Shown one piece after another: positions 22,883-35,327 of a DNA stretch of 64,000 bases. Each line of letters begins with the position of its first letter. Position 1 is the first letter of the stretch. A program made the position numbers and the translations under genes. The notes beneath the pieces were generated by a model, which made no database searches, was not told the origin of the DNA, and saw only the letters and a list, made by a program, of their open reading frames with translations. Source of the DNA: an uncultured Alphaproteobacteria bacterium (lineage in GTDB: Bacteria; Pseudomonadota; Alphaproteobacteria; HIMB59; GCA-002718135); the NCBI GenBank assembly GCA_902571865.1, contig CACGDO010000003.1, forward strand, positions 62,001-126,000, read 5' to 3'.

Positions 22883-23545
22883 ATGGCGCATGAAGATGAA
22901 ATTAGTGAAAAACAAATAATAAATTTTTTAAAAAAAAATAAAAATTTTTTTATTAAAAATTCAGAATTAATTAATGAACTTAATTTTCCAACCGTAGATA
23001 ATAGTTCTGACAAGGTTGTTGATTTAGAAGCTTATAGATATAAAAAAATATCACAACAAAATATAGATCTACAAAATCAAATGACAAAAGTACTACTTGC
23101 AGGAAAAAGTCATTTAAATGCTCAAAAAAGAATTCTAAAATCTACAATTAGAATTCTAAATGTAAAAAATTTACAAAAATTAATAATCTTAATTAAAAAT
23201 GATCTTAAAACAATTTTAGGTTGTGATGAAATGAATTGTTTTGTTACAAATGAAAATATTAGAGCAGAAAACTTATCACAACTGGATATTAAAATTGCAA
23301 ATAGTTATTTTAAAAACAAAATGGTTACAAATTTAAACCAAAATCCTAAAGGTTTACTTTTATTTTTTCCTAATAAATCAGCAACGATAAAATCATATAT
23401 TTTATTAAAAGTTAAATTTCGTGAAGATAGTCTAATATTGGCTATGGGATCAAAAGATAAAAATAAATTCACAGTTGATATGCAAACTGATCTTGTTGAG
23501 TACTTAATTAAAATTATAGAAGTAAATTTATTAGGTATTAAATGA
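22883..23545 (+). CDS. DUF484 family protein
   Basis: A GAF-like domain protein of unknown function, about 220 residues. I use the ATG at 22883 (MAHEDEISE), 5 bp after the aldolase stop; an upstream ATG at 22841 would overlap the aldolase. Family features are the N-terminal FLKKNKNFFIKNSELINEL helix pair, then VVDLEAYRYKKISQQN and a C-terminal GAF-like half with a GCDEMNCFV strand and LAMGSKDKNKF (ALGS.D..RF in homologues). In many proteobacteria DUF484 precedes xerC, which is not here. Very Lys/Asn-rich. Confidence 0.8.
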   Translation: MAHEDEISEKQIINFLKKNKNFFIKNSELINELNFPTVDNSSDKVVDLEAYRYKKISQQNIDLQNQMTKVLLAGKSHLNAQKRILKSTIRILNVKNLQKLIILIKNDLKTILGCDEMNCFVTNENIRAENLSQLDIKIANSYFKNKMVTNLNQNPKGLLLFFPNKSATIKSYILLKVKFREDSLILAMGSKDKNKFTVDMQTDLVEYLIKIIEVNLLGIK

Positions 23546-23557
23546 AAGGAAGATAAA

Positions 23558-23761
23558 ATGAAAGGTTATAGATTTATTACAGATGATGACACTGTTGATT
23601 TTTGCCAAAGAGTAACAGAGGCACTTTCTAGTGGATGGAAATTACATGGTGAACCAAAAATGACTTTTGATCATAAAAGAAAAGTTATGAGGTGCGGTCA
23701 AGCAGTTGTAAAACAATCATCAAAAAAATACAAAAAAGGAATGGATCTAGCTAAAATTTAA
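23558..23761 (+). CDS. DUF1737 small protein
   Basis: A 67-residue protein matching the DUF1737 pattern: YRFITDDDTVDFCQRVTEAL, then a GWKLHGEP turn. Function unknown. A clear Shine-Dalgarno, GGAAG (23547-23551), precedes the ATG by 6 bases. The C-terminal part is basic (KQSSKKYKKG). It lies 12 bp after the DUF484 gene and its stop is shared within TTAA with the convergent lpd. Confidence 0.82.
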   Translation: MKGYRFITDDDTVDFCQRVTEALSSGWKLHGEPKMTFDHKRKVMRCGQAVVKQSSKKYKKGMDLAKI

Positions 23762-25155
23762 ATATGAATTGCTCTACCATCTACACTTAAAGCTGCTTCT
23801 TTTACTGCTTCACTAGTTGTCGGATGAGCATGACATACTCTAGCAATATCTTCTGCACTACCACCAAATTCTATTGTCGTAACAATTTCAGCGATCAACT
23901 GTCCAGCATCATGACCGATTATATGAGCACCTAAAATTTCATCTGTTTGTTTATCAACCAAGATTTTAACAAATCCCTCTGATGCAGAAGTGGTTAGGGC
24001 ACGACCATTTGCCATAAAAGGAAATTTTCCAACCTTGAAGTCTTTCTTTTCTTGCTTGAGTTGTTCTTCTGTTTTGCCTACAGATGCAATCTCTGGATTG
24101 GTATAAACAATCGCTGGTATAGCGTCATAGTTTATATGAGGTTTTTGACCATTTATAAATTCAACACAAGCAACTCCTTCTTCTTCAGCTTTGTGTGCTA
24201 GCATTGGTCCCGGTGCTACATCACCAATGGCGTAAATTCCTTCAACAGAAGTTTGAAAATTATCTTTAATTTCAATGGATTTTTTTTCGGTTAATTTAAT
24301 ACCAATTTTTTCGAGACCCAGTCCCTCTGTGTTTGGTTTTCTTCCTACTGACATTAAAACTATTTCGTAGTTTTCTTTTAATTTCTTTTTATCTGATGTT
24401 TCCATTTCAACATCTACACCAGACTTACCAGATTTTGCAGAACTCACTTTATGCGATAATTTAAATTCTAACCCTTGTTTAGTTAACATTTTCATAAACT
24501 CTTTAGCAATTTCACCATCCATAGTTGGAACAATTCTGTCAAGAGCTTCAACAACTGTTACCTTTGAACCTAATCTACTCCATACTGATCCCATCTCTAG
24601 TCCAATATATCCACCACCAATAACTAGGAGTGATTTTGGTATTTTAGATAGAGATAGAGCACCTGTTGAAGATACTATTTGTTTTTCATCAACAGGAATA
24701 TTTGGTATCTCAATCGAAGATGATCCTGTTGCGATAATAAAATTTTTAGCACTAGCAGTAATTTCATTTTTTCCATTTGTAATAGAAATAGTATTTTTAT
24801 CTACAAATGAAGCCATTCCAGGAATATGCGTGATTTTATTTTTCTTAAATAAAAAACCGATCCCTGTTGTAAGTTTTTTTACAATCTTAGTTTTGCGATC
24901 CATCAAAACATTTAGGTCTAAATCTATCTTTGATGTTTTTATGCCATGCTCTGCAGCATGATTTGAAATTTCAACAAATTTTTCAGATGAATTTAATAAT
25001 GCTTTAGAAGGTATGCATCCAATGTTCAAACAAGTTCCGCCAAGTGATGGCTCTTTTTCTATACAAGCAACCTTCATTCCAAGTTGAGCTGCTCTGATTG
25101 CAGCTACATATCCGCCAGGTCCCGCACCAATTACTATTAAATCAAAATCTTCCAT
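23758..25155 (-). CDS. lpdA: Dihydrolipoyl dehydrogenase (E3)
   Basis: FAD flavoprotein that reoxidises lipoyl groups, here presumably for 2-oxoglutarate dehydrogenase. The 465-residue protein shows the FAD loop VIGAGPGGYVAAIRAAQLG, the redox disulfide GGTCLNIGCIPSK, a second Rossmann loop GGGYIGLEMGSVW, YAIGDVAPGPMLAHKA, and the catalytic HAHPTTSE near the C-terminus. Last gene of the TCA block, one base after sucB. Confidence 0.97.
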   Translation of the reverse strand: MEDFDLIVIGAGPGGYVAAIRAAQLGMKVACIEKEPSLGGTCLNIGCIPSKALLNSSEKFVEISNHAAEHGIKTSKIDLDLNVLMDRKTKIVKKLTTGIGFLFKKNKITHIPGMASFVDKNTISITNGKNEITASAKNFIIATGSSSIEIPNIPVDEKQIVSSTGALSLSKIPKSLLVIGGGYIGLEMGSVWSRLGSKVTVVEALDRIVPTMDGEIAKEFMKMLTKQGLEFKLSHKVSSAKSGKSGVDVEMETSDKKKLKENYEIVLMSVGRKPNTEGLGLEKIGIKLTEKKSIEIKDNFQTSVEGIYAIGDVAPGPMLAHKAEEEGVACVEFINGQKPHINYDAIPAIVYTNPEIASVGKTEEQLKQEKKDFKVGKFPFMANGRALTTSASEGFVKILVDKQTDEILGAHIIGHDAGQLIAEIVTTIEFGGSAEDIARVCHAHPTTSEAVKEAALSVDGRAIHI

Positions 25156-25156
25156 T

Positions 25157-26338
25157 TTATATTCCTAATACTAATTCGGATGGATCTTCTAGAAGTTCTT
25201 TCACTTTCACTAAAAATCCAACACTTTCTTTTCCATCAATAATTCTATGATCATAACTTAATGCAACATACATCATTGGCCTAATTACTATTTCATCATT
25301 TACAACTACTGCTCTTTTTTGAATATTATGCATCCCTAAAATTCCAGATTGAGGTCTATTGATTATTGGAGTACTGAGCATTGATCCGTAAACACCACCA
25401 TTTGAAATTGTAAAAGTTCCACCAGTCAAATCATCCATGGTCAGCGTTCCATCTTTGGCTTTTGTACTAAGATCAAGAATTTTAGTTTCTATTTCTCCAA
25501 AACTCAATTGATCGGCGTCTTTAAGTATTGGTACGACTAATCCTTTTTCAGTTCCAACAGCTATACCTATATCAAAATGATTTTTATAAATTATATTTTC
25601 ATCTTTAATTTCCGCATTCACAGCTGGATACTCTTGCAAACTTTTTACTACCGCTTTTACAAAAAATGACATGAAACCTAATTTGACCTCATACCGACTT
25701 TGAAATTCTTGGTTTTTTGATTTTCTAATTTCCATAACTTTAGACATGTCAATTTCATTGAAAGTCGTAAGTATGGCTGCTGTATTTTGAGCCTCCTTTA
25801 AACGTTTAGATATTGTCTGTCTGATTTTAGACATTTTAACAACTTCTTCTCTTTCACCTTTGTTAGTGGTTGTTTTATTTGAAGAAGAAAGATGAGAAAC
25901 TACATCCTCTTTATTAATTCTTCCATCAGAACGGGATGAGGTAACATCTTCAAGTTTAATATTATTTTCTTCAGCAATTTTTCTTGCAGATGGTGAAGAT
26001 TTGGCAGGCGAAGATTTTGTTTCAACCTTTACTGCTTTTACTTCTTCTTTTATTTTTTCTTCTTTATTTTCAGTTTTTTTAGGACTTGGTGTTTTGCCTT
26101 TTGATTCATCTATGATTCCTAAAATACCACCAATTTCAACGTCAGTACCTTCAGAAACTTTTATTTCTCTTAGAGAGCCTGCATGAGGCGCTGGTACTTC
26201 AACTGTAATTTTGTCTGTCTCAATTTCAACTAAAGGTTCATCTGCTTCAAAATTATCGCCTATATTCTTAAGCCATTTTGAAACAGTTGCTTCCGTAATT
26301 GACTCTCCAAGTGTTGGAACTATTAATTCAGTGCTCAT
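25157..26338 (-). CDS. sucB: 2-oxoglutarate dehydrogenase E2 (dihydrolipoyl succinyltransferase)
   Basis: Core E2 of the 2-oxoglutarate dehydrogenase complex. The 393-residue protein has one lipoyl domain (residues 1-78, lysine in [11 protein letters not shown]), a Lys/Glu/Ser linker, a peripheral-subunit-binding domain ([13 protein letters not shown] and GRINKEDVV) and the catalytic domain with the C-terminal [15 protein letters not shown] holding the catalytic His and Asp. It lies 31 bp after sucA and one base ahead of lpd. Confidence 0.97.
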   Translation of the reverse strand: MSTELIVPTLGESITEATVSKWLKNIGDNFEADEPLVEIETDKITVEVPAPHAGSLREIKVSEGTDVEIGGILGIIDESKGKTPSPKKTENKEEKIKEEVKAVKVETKSSPAKSSPSARKIAEENNIKLEDVTSSRSDGRINKEDVVSHLSSSNKTTTNKGEREEVVKMSKIRQTISKRLKEAQNTAAILTTFNEIDMSKVMEIRKSKNQEFQSRYEVKLGFMSFFVKAVVKSLQEYPAVNAEIKDENIIYKNHFDIGIAVGTEKGLVVPILKDADQLSFGEIETKILDLSTKAKDGTLTMDDLTGGTFTISNGGVYGSMLSTPIINRPQSGILGMHNIQKRAVVVNDEIVIRPMMYVALSYDHRIIDGKESVGFLVKVKELLEDPSELVLGI

Positions 26339-26369
26339 TAATTAAATGCTTAATAACATTTACGTCAAT

Positions 26370-29273
26370 TTATTCAATTGGCAGATTAGTCTTTAATTTT
26401 GTTGAAATACCTGCCCAAGATTTGATAATTTTGCTAATCGAATCTTCAGTTGCCATTTTTATAATAGTTTCTTGGTTACTTAAGTGTCTTTCTAAAGAAC
26501 CAGCGGCAGGAGATGCAGCTGGACTTCTACCAACATAGAATATTTTTTCTTGTTTAACTTTGGCTTCCTGCATAACACTTTCCAATCTACCTTTCACAAA
26601 ACCCCAGGCACCCATATTTTTTGGCTCTTCTTGTGCCCAGATAATTTCAGCATCAGTATAATGTTTTAATTCATCTCTAAAGTTTTCATAAGGAAATGGA
26701 TAAATCTGCTCCAATCTTATTATGGAGAGATTTTTAATTTTATTTTTTGCTATATGATCTGCAAGTTCAAAATATATTTTACCAGAGCAAATGATTAATC
26801 TTTTATTTTTCCTTTTTTCTTTAACAGATAATTTATCAGTAAGAATTCTATGGAAAGTCGATCCATTAGTATAATCCTCAATATTAGAAACATTAGATTT
26901 ATGTCTAAGTGTAGATTTTGGTGTAAATATAATTAGAGGTTTCCTAAAGTTTCTATGTAGTTGTCTTCTTAAAACATGAAAATAATTAGCAGGACTTGTG
27001 CAATTAACAATTTGCATATTATCTTCCGCACACATCTGTAAAAATCTTTCTAATCTTCCACTTGTATGCTCAGGACCTTGGCCCTCATGTCCGTGAGGAA
27101 GAAGCATCGTTAAACCAGACATTCTCAACCATTTTCTTTCTCCAGAACTAATGAATTGATCAATCATAATTTGTGCGCCATTTGCAAAATCACCAAACTG
27201 CGCTTCCCATATAACAAGTGTCTTAGGATCAACTTGTGAATATCCATATTCAAAACCAAGAACACCAAACTCAGATAAAAAACTATCTATAATTTCAAAG
27301 TAACCTTGCTTGTTTTGAAAGTGTCTTAATGGAACAAAACGATTTTCGTTTTCTTGATCGTATAGAACACCATGTCTATGACTAAATGTTCCTCTTCCAA
27401 CATCTTGTCCAGATATTCGAACACCATATCCCTCATCAAGAAGTGTTGCTAAAGCTAAACTTTCAGAGGTTGCCCAATCAATACCTTTTCCGTTGATGAC
27501 ACTTGTTAATCGATCCCCATAAATTTTTTTAATTCTTCTATGAGCATTAAAATCCGCAGGTATTTCATGAATTTTTTTAGCAACGTTAATTAATGTTTTT
27601 TCTTTTACAGATGTTTTTCCTCTTCTTGCATCAAATGTTGCAGTAGATAAACCTGTCCAAGTTCCCTCTAACCAATCTACTTTATTTGGTTTATAATTTT
27701 TAGTTGATTCAAATTCTTTATCTAAAAAATTTTTAAAAGAATCTACAATGTCTCTAGATTCTTCTTCTGAAAGAGTATTATTCTCAATTAATTTTTTTTC
27801 ATATTTTTTTCTTGTAGTAATTTGTTTTTTGATAGCCTTATACATTAGTGGTTGAGTAAAAGAAGGTTCATCAGCTTCGTTATGTCCTGATCTTCTGTAA
27901 CAAAACATATCTACAACAACATCGACTTTAAATTTATTTCTAAATTCCGTTGCAAGTCTACAAACATGAACTACTGCTTCTGGGTCATCGCCATTAACAT
28001 GAAATATTGGTGCCTGAACCATTTTTGCAATTTCAGTACAATAAGGTGCTGATCGTCCATATTGTGGCATAGTTGTAAAACCTATCTGATTGTTAATTAC
28101 AAAATGAATGGTACCACCTGTTTTAAACCCTCTTAATTGTGACATAGCAAATGTTTCGGCCACAACTCCTTGTCCAGCTATTGCTGCATCTCCATGAATT
28201 AATAAACCTATAACTTTATCTGTTGTTTTATCTTTTGCTAAAGTTTGTTTAGCTCTTACTTTTCCTGCCACAACTGGGTTAACTGCTTCTAAATGTGATG
28301 GGTTAGAAGTGAGCGATAAATGAATTTTCTTTTTTTCAAATTCACGATCAGCAGAAACCCCTAAATGATATTTTACATCACCAGAACCAAGTACCTCATT
28401 TGGGTCATTTAAAGTACCTTGGAATTTTGATAATATTTTTTTGTAAGGCATTTCTAAAACACTTGATAGAAGTGTTAATCTACCTCGATGAGCTGTTCCA
28501 ATAATAATATCTTCAATTCCAGACAAGCATGCCTGTTTAACAATTTGCTCTATCCCAGGTATCATCGCTTCACCACCTTCGATACCGTATCTCTTTGTAC
28601 CTAAAAACTTTTTATCTAAAAACTGTTCAAATAGTTCTGATTCAACTAATCTTTTGTAGATTGCTTTTTTTCCTTCATTTGTAAAATTTGTTTTATTTCT
28701 TACTTCTTCAATTCTTTCTTGCACCCATTGTTTTTGATCAGCTTGTTGTATATGTAAAAATTCAACACCAATTGAAGCAGAATAGGTTTCTTTTAATATT
28801 TTAATAATATTTTTTAATTTACCTTTTTCTAAACCCAAACTTCCATCAATGAATATTTCTTTTTCTAAATCTGATTCATTGAAACCATAGCTTTTATAAT
28901 CTAATTCTTGAGGATACTCTCTTTCAGATATTCCTAAGGGATCAAGATCTGCAATTAAATGTCCGTTAATTCTAAAAGCTCTAATTAATCTTAATGCTCT
29001 AATTGAATCTAGGGTTGATATTCTAAATTCCTCAGAATTGTAATTCGCATTTGATTTTATAACCTTAGTTATATAATTTTTATCTATTATACTTGATGGA
29101 CGTTCTTTCCATTCTGGTCCTCCAAAATCTTTAAGAACAGAGTAGTCATCTTCATTTAAATTATTAAAAAAATCTTTCCAAGTTGTATCCACACTTTCAG
29201 GGTCATTTCTAAATTTAGAATATAGTTCTGCTACATATGGGGCATTAGCACTATTTAAGAAAGTATCATTCAT
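26370..29273 (-). CDS. sucA: 2-oxoglutarate dehydrogenase E1
   Basis: Thiamine-diphosphate decarboxylase component of the complex. The 967-residue chain includes an N-terminal segment with NAPYVAELYSKFRNDP, RYGIEGGEAMIPG, GTAHRGRLTLL, SLTSNPSHLEAVNPVV, the ThDP-binding HVNGDDPEAVVHV and the C-terminal FSHRHGVLYDQEN and LLPHGHEGQGPEHTS. Length is normal. Part of sdhCDAB-mdh-sucCDAB-lpd, which keeps all TCA genes from 2-oxoglutarate to oxaloacetate except fumarase in one run. Confidence 0.98.
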   Translation of the reverse strand: MNDTFLNSANAPYVAELYSKFRNDPESVDTTWKDFFNNLNEDDYSVLKDFGGPEWKERPSSIIDKNYITKVIKSNANYNSEEFRISTLDSIRALRLIRAFRINGHLIADLDPLGISEREYPQELDYKSYGFNESDLEKEIFIDGSLGLEKGKLKNIIKILKETYSASIGVEFLHIQQADQKQWVQERIEEVRNKTNFTNEGKKAIYKRLVESELFEQFLDKKFLGTKRYGIEGGEAMIPGIEQIVKQACLSGIEDIIIGTAHRGRLTLLSSVLEMPYKKILSKFQGTLNDPNEVLGSGDVKYHLGVSADREFEKKKIHLSLTSNPSHLEAVNPVVAGKVRAKQTLAKDKTTDKVIGLLIHGDAAIAGQGVVAETFAMSQLRGFKTGGTIHFVINNQIGFTTMPQYGRSAPYCTEIAKMVQAPIFHVNGDDPEAVVHVCRLATEFRNKFKVDVVVDMFCYRRSGHNEADEPSFTQPLMYKAIKKQITTRKKYEKKLIENNTLSEEESRDIVDSFKNFLDKEFESTKNYKPNKVDWLEGTWTGLSTATFDARRGKTSVKEKTLINVAKKIHEIPADFNAHRRIKKIYGDRLTSVINGKGIDWATSESLALATLLDEGYGVRISGQDVGRGTFSHRHGVLYDQENENRFVPLRHFQNKQGYFEIIDSFLSEFGVLGFEYGYSQVDPKTLVIWEAQFGDFANGAQIMIDQFISSGERKWLRMSGLTMLLPHGHEGQGPEHTSGRLERFLQMCAEDNMQIVNCTSPANYFHVLRRQLHRNFRKPLIIFTPKSTLRHKSNVSNIEDYTNGSTFHRILTDKLSVKEKRKNKRLIICSGKIYFELADHIAKNKIKNLSIIRLEQIYPFPYENFRDELKHYTDAEIIWAQEEPKNMGAWGFVKGRLESVMQEAKVKQEKIFYVGRSPAASPAAGSLERHLSNQETIIKMATEDSISKIIKSWAGISTKLKTNLPIE

Positions 29274-29324
29274 AGATTTCTATTAAACTAAAACCATTTC
29301 GCATAACAATCATACTAATGGAAA

Positions 29325-30209
29325 CTAATTATTCCCATTTTGCATTGCTAATTTCATAGTTTTTCCCAATGATGCCGGGGATTTTGACACCAAAACTCCA
29401 GCATTTTCTAAAGATTTAATTTTGGAATGTGCTGTACCTTTTGAGCCTGAAACGATAGCACCTGCATGACCCATGCGTTTTCCTTTAGGGGCAGATTGTC
29501 CAGCTATAAATGCTGAAACTGGTTTTTTTCTTTTTGAATTTGAAATAAATTCTGCCGCATTTTCTTCCTCCTCGCCACCAATTTCACCTATCATTAATAT
29601 TCCCTCAGTCTCATCGTCTTCTAAAAATAACTTTATACAATCTACAAAATCCATACCATGTATTGGGTCTCCACCAATACCAACACATGTTGATTGACCT
29701 AATCCTACCTCTGTTGTTTGTGCAACAGCTTCATAAGTTAATGTTCCTGATCTACTGACTATACCTATTTTGCCTTTTTTATGGATGAAACCAGGCATGA
29801 TACCAATCTTGCATTCGGAAGGTGTTATTAAACCTGGGCAGTTTGGCCCAATCAAATATGTTTTATTTTTAATAATTCTTTTTTTTATATCAATCATATC
29901 TAAGACTGGAATACCTTCTGTAATGCATACAATTAATTCAATGTTTGCATCTAAAGCTTCGTGGATTGCTTTAGCAGCAAACTTAGCAGGCACATAAATG
30001 ACTGTTGCGTTTGCTTTAGTTTGTTTAACTGCATCAGCAACAGTATTAAACACCGGTAAATTTAAATGGGTCTGCCCTCCTTTACCAGGTGTTACACCTC
30101 CTACAAGGTTTGTACCATATGCTATAGCTTGTTCAGAATGATATGTTCCTTGTGAACCGGTAAAGCCTTGGCAAATAAGTCTTGTATTTTTATTAACTAA
30201 AATTGACAC
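29325..30209 (-). CDS. sucD: Succinyl-CoA synthetase alpha subunit
   Basis: ADP/GDP-forming succinyl-CoA ligase alpha subunit, 294 residues. It has the CoA-binding N-terminal domain ([26 protein letters not shown]), [22 protein letters not shown] and the phospho-histidine segment GRMGHAG-type (here [11 protein letters not shown], histidine near 247). Start overlaps the sucC stop by one base. Confidence 0.97.
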   Translation of the reverse strand: MSILVNKNTRLICQGFTGSQGTYHSEQAIAYGTNLVGGVTPGKGGQTHLNLPVFNTVADAVKQTKANATVIYVPAKFAAKAIHEALDANIELIVCITEGIPVLDMIDIKKRIIKNKTYLIGPNCPGLITPSECKIGIMPGFIHKKGKIGIVSRSGTLTYEAVAQTTEVGLGQSTCVGIGGDPIHGMDFVDCIKLFLEDDETEGILMIGEIGGEEEENAAEFISNSKRKKPVSAFIAGQSAPKGKRMGHAGAIVSGSKGTAHSKIKSLENAGVLVSKSPASLGKTMKLAMQNGNN

Positions 30210-31393
30210 TATTCTGATAACTCCACAGCTTTCTGAGCTGCATTTGAAAAATCATCAATTGAAATTAATCCTAATGATGAATTATTTATAATGTCTCTTC
30301 CCTCTTTAGAATTTGTTCCTTGAAAACGTACAACAACAGGAAGTTTAAAATCTAATTCTTTAATTGCATCAATGATGCCATTAGCAATCATATCACAATG
30401 GATGATTCCTCCAAAAATATTTATGAAGACAGATTTCACATTTTTATCTGATTGAATAATCTTGAAAGCTTTAATGGCTCTTTCTTTATTTGCTGTACCA
30501 CCTAAATCTAAAAAATTGGCTGGTTCCATTCCAAATTGTTTAATAATATCCATAGTTGCCATAGCTAGCCCAGCTCCGTTAACCATACAGCCTATTTTTC
30601 CATCTAGTTTAATGTAAACCATATCATTTTCAGAAGCTTTAAGTTCTAAATCATTTTCTTCTGAAGTATCTTTTAATTTTTCAATATCAGCCTGTCTATA
30701 CAGAGCATTATCATCAATATTAATTTTAGCATCTAAAAGAATTAGTTTTTTATCTTTTGTTACAACAAGTGGATTAATTTCAATTAAAGAAGCATCTATT
30801 TCGACATAGGCCTTACATAAATTTGAAACAATTTCTTTAAATTGGTTAAACTCATTAATAGAAAAATTTAATTTATTTTGAAGACTATCACTAATTGTAA
30901 AATCTTCTAAGTTATCAAAATAAACATATTGAATTCTTTCTGGTGTTTTCTCAGCTACATCTTCTATGTCCACACCACCAGCATCAGACACCATCATCAT
31001 TAATTTTGATTGATTCCTATCAAGAAGAATACTTAAATAATATTCCCTATCAATTTCACATCCAGCTTCTAAATAAATTCTATTTACTAACTTTCCCTCA
31101 TTACCTGTTTGTTTTGTAATCAATATGTTACCCATCATTCCTTTTGCAATTTTTTGTGCATCATCAATTGATTCTGTTATTTGTACTCCACCTTTTGTAT
31201 TAAATGGTTTTAAAAATTTCCCTGCTCCTCTTCCCCCAGCATGTATCTGTGATTTGATAACCCAAGGTGGTCCTTTTATATTTTGTAAATCTTTTTCTAA
31301 ATCATCAACATTTTCAATGTAACTTTTGCCTTCAAGTATAGGTAGATTGTACTTTCTTAGCAGATTTTTAGCTTGGTATTCATGCAAATTCAT
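30209..31393 (-). CDS. sucC: Succinyl-CoA synthetase beta subunit
   Basis: Beta subunit of succinyl-CoA ligase, 394 residues. The ATP-grasp domain begins [15 protein letters not shown] and includes [14 protein letters not shown]; the C-terminal half shows [23 protein letters not shown] and IFGGIIHCD. One base of overlap with sucD indicates coupled translation of the two subunits. Separated from mdh by 41 bp. Confidence 0.97.
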   Translation of the reverse strand: MNLHEYQAKNLLRKYNLPILEGKSYIENVDDLEKDLQNIKGPPWVIKSQIHAGGRGAGKFLKPFNTKGGVQITESIDDAQKIAKGMMGNILITKQTGNEGKLVNRIYLEAGCEIDREYYLSILLDRNQSKLMMMVSDAGGVDIEDVAEKTPERIQYVYFDNLEDFTISDSLQNKLNFSINEFNQFKEIVSNLCKAYVEIDASLIEINPLVVTKDKKLILLDAKINIDDNALYRQADIEKLKDTSEENDLELKASENDMVYIKLDGKIGCMVNGAGLAMATMDIIKQFGMEPANFLDLGGTANKERAIKAFKIIQSDKNVKSVFINIFGGIIHCDMIANGIIDAIKELDFKLPVVVRFQGTNSKEGRDIINNSSLGLISIDDFSNAAQKAVELSE

Positions 31394-31434
31394 TTTGATA
31401 AAGAGGTAATAGTTAGATTAGATGAAAAATACAA

Positions 31435-32397
<963 letters not shown>

Positions 32398-32415
32398 TTA
32401 AGTTTTATACTTTAA

Positions 32416-33204
32416 TTATAATTCTGTAACAATAGCCTTTTTAAGTCCAGCAATTTCTTTGGCTGGATTTAGACCTTTAGGACAAGACCTAGTACAATTC
32501 ATTATTGAATGACATCTATAAAGTTTTAATGAATCATTTATTGCTTTTAATCTCTCTTTTCTTTCTGAGTCTCTAGAGTCACTTACCCATCTTGCTGCTT
32601 GTAAAAGGACTGCAGGTCCTAGATATTCATCTCCATTCCACCAATAACTTGGACAAGAAGTAGTGCAGCAAAAACATAATACGCACTCCCATTTACCATC
32701 TAGTTTTTCTCTATCTTTTGGTGATTGTTTTTTTTCGTCTCCTGATTTTTTTTCTTCATTTGTTTTTTCACGTTGCAACCAAGGTTTAATGGAAGCCAGT
32801 TGCTCATAAGCCTTACTAAGATCTGGAACTAGATCTTTTACTACACGCATATGTGGAAGAGGGTAAATATTTATTTCATTCTTAACATCAGACATACTTT
32901 TCAAACATGCTAATGTGTTAACACCATCAATATTCATAGCGCAGGAACCACAAACTCCTTCTCTGCAAGATCTTCTAAATGTTAAAGTTGGATCAATTTC
33001 GTTTTTTATTTTCATAAGTGCGTCTAATACCATTGGGCCACACTTTTCTTGATCTATCTCATAATTATCTATCCTAGGATTTTTATCATCTTCGGGATCC
33101 CATCTATAGATTGCAAGTTTCTTTGGATCGTTTGCAGGTTCTTTTAGTTGGTGGGTTTTCCCTTTAGTTATTTTTGAATTTGCAGGAAGTGTAAACTGAG
33201 CCAT
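32416..33204 (-). CDS. sdhB: Succinate dehydrogenase iron-sulfur subunit
   Basis: Complex II electron-transfer subunit, 262 residues. The [2Fe-2S] domain has [16 protein letters not shown] and the following NTLACL; the C-terminal domain carries [17 protein letters not shown] and [17 protein letters not shown] for the [4Fe-4S] and [3Fe-4S] centres. Between the domains is an unusually charged linker ([19 protein letters not shown], about residues 147-165), somewhat longer than usual. The ATG overlaps the sdhA stop by one base. Confidence 0.97.
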   Translation of the reverse strand: MAQFTLPANSKITKGKTHQLKEPANDPKKLAIYRWDPEDDKNPRIDNYEIDQEKCGPMVLDALMKIKNEIDPTLTFRRSCREGVCGSCAMNIDGVNTLACLKSMSDVKNEINIYPLPHMRVVKDLVPDLSKAYEQLASIKPWLQREKTNEEKKSGDEKKQSPKDREKLDGKWECVLCFCCTTSCPSYWWNGDEYLGPAVLLQAARWVSDSRDSERKERLKAINDSLKLYRCHSIMNCTRSCPKGLNPAKEIAGLKKAIVTEL

Positions 33205-34997
33205 TAGTAAACTCTTCTTTTAGGTGGTATTGGTTGAACATGATTAGTTAGAGTATTCATATGAACACCTCTGGAACCCATACTCACATCTCCCTTATCG
33301 TTTAACCAGGCTAAAGAGTGAACTAACCAATTATTATCATCTCTTTCTTTATAATCTTCTCTTGCATGTGCTCCTCTGCTTTCAGTTCGATTTAACGCAG
33401 AATGAAGAGTAACTTTTGATTGTGCCATTAAATTGTGTAACTCTAAAGCTTCGACCAAGTCCGTATTGAAGATTAATGATTTGTCTTTAATATCTATGTC
33501 ATCCATTGAGCTCTCAACTTTTGAATATTCTTCAATACCTTTTGATATGAGATCATGTGTTCTAAATACTGCGCATTTTTGCTGCATTATATGTTGCATT
33601 GAAGTACGAAGTTCTCCAGTTGTAGAGTTTCCTTTGCTGTTTCTAATCTTATCAAATCGCTCAATAATATTATCTGTTTTTGATTTAGTAATTTCAATTT
33701 TTTTAGAATTTGGTTTTACTTTTTCTTTACATGTTAGACTAGCTGCTTTGCCAAAAACAACAAGATCGATTAATGAATTTGTTCCTAATCTATTAGCACC
33801 GTGTACAGAAACACATGCAGCCTCACCAACAGCCATTAAACCTTCACATATATTATCTGGATTTTCATTTGTTGGCCTTAGAACTTCTGTTCTATAATTT
33901 GTCGGTATACCACCCATATTATAATGAACCGTTGGAAGAACTGGTATTGGATCTTTAGTCAGATCAACTCCAGCAAATATTTTTGCAGTTTCTGAAATAC
34001 CAGGCAATCTTTTATGTAATGTATCAGCATCAATGTGCTCAAGATGAAGTAGAACATGATCGGCATTATCTCCACAACCTCTATTTTCACTAATTTCAAT
34101 AGTCATTGCTCGGCTTACTACATCCCTTGATGCTAGATCTTTTGCATTTGGAGCATATCTTTCCATAAATCTTTCACCATCACTATTAGTTAAATATCCT
34201 CCTTCTCCTCTTGCTCCCTCAGTGATTAAGACTCCTGCACCGTAAACTCCTGTTGGATGGAACTGAATAAATTCCATATCAGAAAGAGGTAGGTTTTGTC
34301 TTAAAGCCATAGCACTACCATCACCAGTACAAATGTGAGCACTCGTGGATGAGAAGTAAGCTCTTCCATATCCACCAGTAGCTAGAATTGTTTGATGAGA
34401 TAAAAATCGATGGATTGATCCATCCTCTAAACACCATGTTACCACACCAATGCAATTACCTTGATCATCAGAAATTAAATCTAAAACAAAATATTCAATA
34501 TAAAATTCTACATTATTTTTAAGTGATTGCTGATAAAGTGTATGGAGTAAAGCATGTCCTGTTCTATCAGCTGCTGCACAAGCTCTCATAGCAGGAGCTC
34601 CTTCACCATTATTGGTTAAGTGTCCGCCAAAAGGTCTTTGATAGATCTTGCCATCATCTGTTCTACTAAAAGGCATGCCATATTCTTCAAGTTCAATTAC
34701 TGCTTCAGGGGCTTTAGAGCATAAGTATTCAATTGCATCTTGATCGCCAAGCCAGTCGGAACCCTTAACTGTATCATACATGTGCCACTTCCAATTATCT
34801 TCACCCATATTACCTAAAGCTGCTCCAATTCCACCTTGTGCTGCAACAGTATGACTTCTTGTCGGAAACACTTTTGATATACAGGCTGTTTTTAATCCAG
34901 CTTCAGCGCATCCAAGCGTAGCTCTCAGTCCTGATCCTCCAGCTCCAACAACTACAACGTCATAATGGTGATCAATAATTTTGTATGAATTAGTCAT
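33204..34997 (-). CDS. sdhA: Succinate dehydrogenase flavoprotein subunit
   Basis: FAD-bearing catalytic subunit of complex II, 597 residues. Seen are [36 protein letters not shown] with the flavin-linking histidine ([13 protein letters not shown]), [22 protein letters not shown], the catalytic-Arg region [17 protein letters not shown] and [11 protein letters not shown]. Stands at the end of sdhCDAB with no gap to sdhD. Confidence 0.98.
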   Translation of the reverse strand: MTNSYKIIDHHYDVVVVGAGGSGLRATLGCAEAGLKTACISKVFPTRSHTVAAQGGIGAALGNMGEDNWKWHMYDTVKGSDWLGDQDAIEYLCSKAPEAVIELEEYGMPFSRTDDGKIYQRPFGGHLTNNGEGAPAMRACAAADRTGHALLHTLYQQSLKNNVEFYIEYFVLDLISDDQGNCIGVVTWCLEDGSIHRFLSHQTILATGGYGRAYFSSTSAHICTGDGSAMALRQNLPLSDMEFIQFHPTGVYGAGVLITEGARGEGGYLTNSDGERFMERYAPNAKDLASRDVVSRAMTIEISENRGCGDNADHVLLHLEHIDADTLHKRLPGISETAKIFAGVDLTKDPIPVLPTVHYNMGGIPTNYRTEVLRPTNENPDNICEGLMAVGEAACVSVHGANRLGTNSLIDLVVFGKAASLTCKEKVKPNSKKIEITKSKTDNIIERFDKIRNSKGNSTTGELRTSMQHIMQQKCAVFRTHDLISKGIEEYSKVESSMDDIDIKDKSLIFNTDLVEALELHNLMAQSKVTLHSALNRTESRGAHAREDYKERDDNNWLVHSLAWLNDKGDVSMGSRGVHMNTLTNHVQPIPPKRRVY

Positions 34998-35327
34998 CTA
35001 AAAAACCATTCTCACTAAGTTAACAGTAATTAAAATCATGATAAAATATATAAGGTAATTTATTGATACTTTAATGAATTTGGCTGTCTTTTTCGATGTG
35101 ACATAATCTTCAATAATTGTTTGCAGTCCTAATTTTGAATGCAGAAGCATAGATTGCATCATCACAAAAAATAAGAATGCATTAAAATAGGATTGAAAAA
35201 AAATCTCTATTTCAGAATAAGTCATCTTTGATAATGATATTGCAGAGTATATAAACCAAAACGTCAATGGTATTAAAATTGAAGCAGTAATTCTTTGAGT
35301 TAACCATTTAAAAGCATAATTTTTCAT
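34998..35327 (-). CDS. sdhD: Succinate dehydrogenase membrane anchor subunit D
   Basis: A 109-residue protein with three hydrophobic helices (about residues 15-35, 48-68, 87-107) and the heme-ligand region MQSMLLHSKLGLQTIIEDYV, as in SdhD. Sequence is otherwise poorly conserved, as is normal. Its start overlaps the sdhC end by 4 bp. Confidence 0.9.
   Translation of the reverse strand: MKNYAFKWLTQRITASILIPLTFWFIYSAISLSKMTYSEIEIFFQSYFNAFLFFVMMQSMLLHSKLGLQTIIEDYVTSKKTAKFIKVSINYLIYFIMILITVNLVRMVF

Noticed and set aside
33433..33897. 154-codon plus-strand ORF opposite sdhA
   Set aside because: Entirely inside highly conserved sdhA; no family resemblance.
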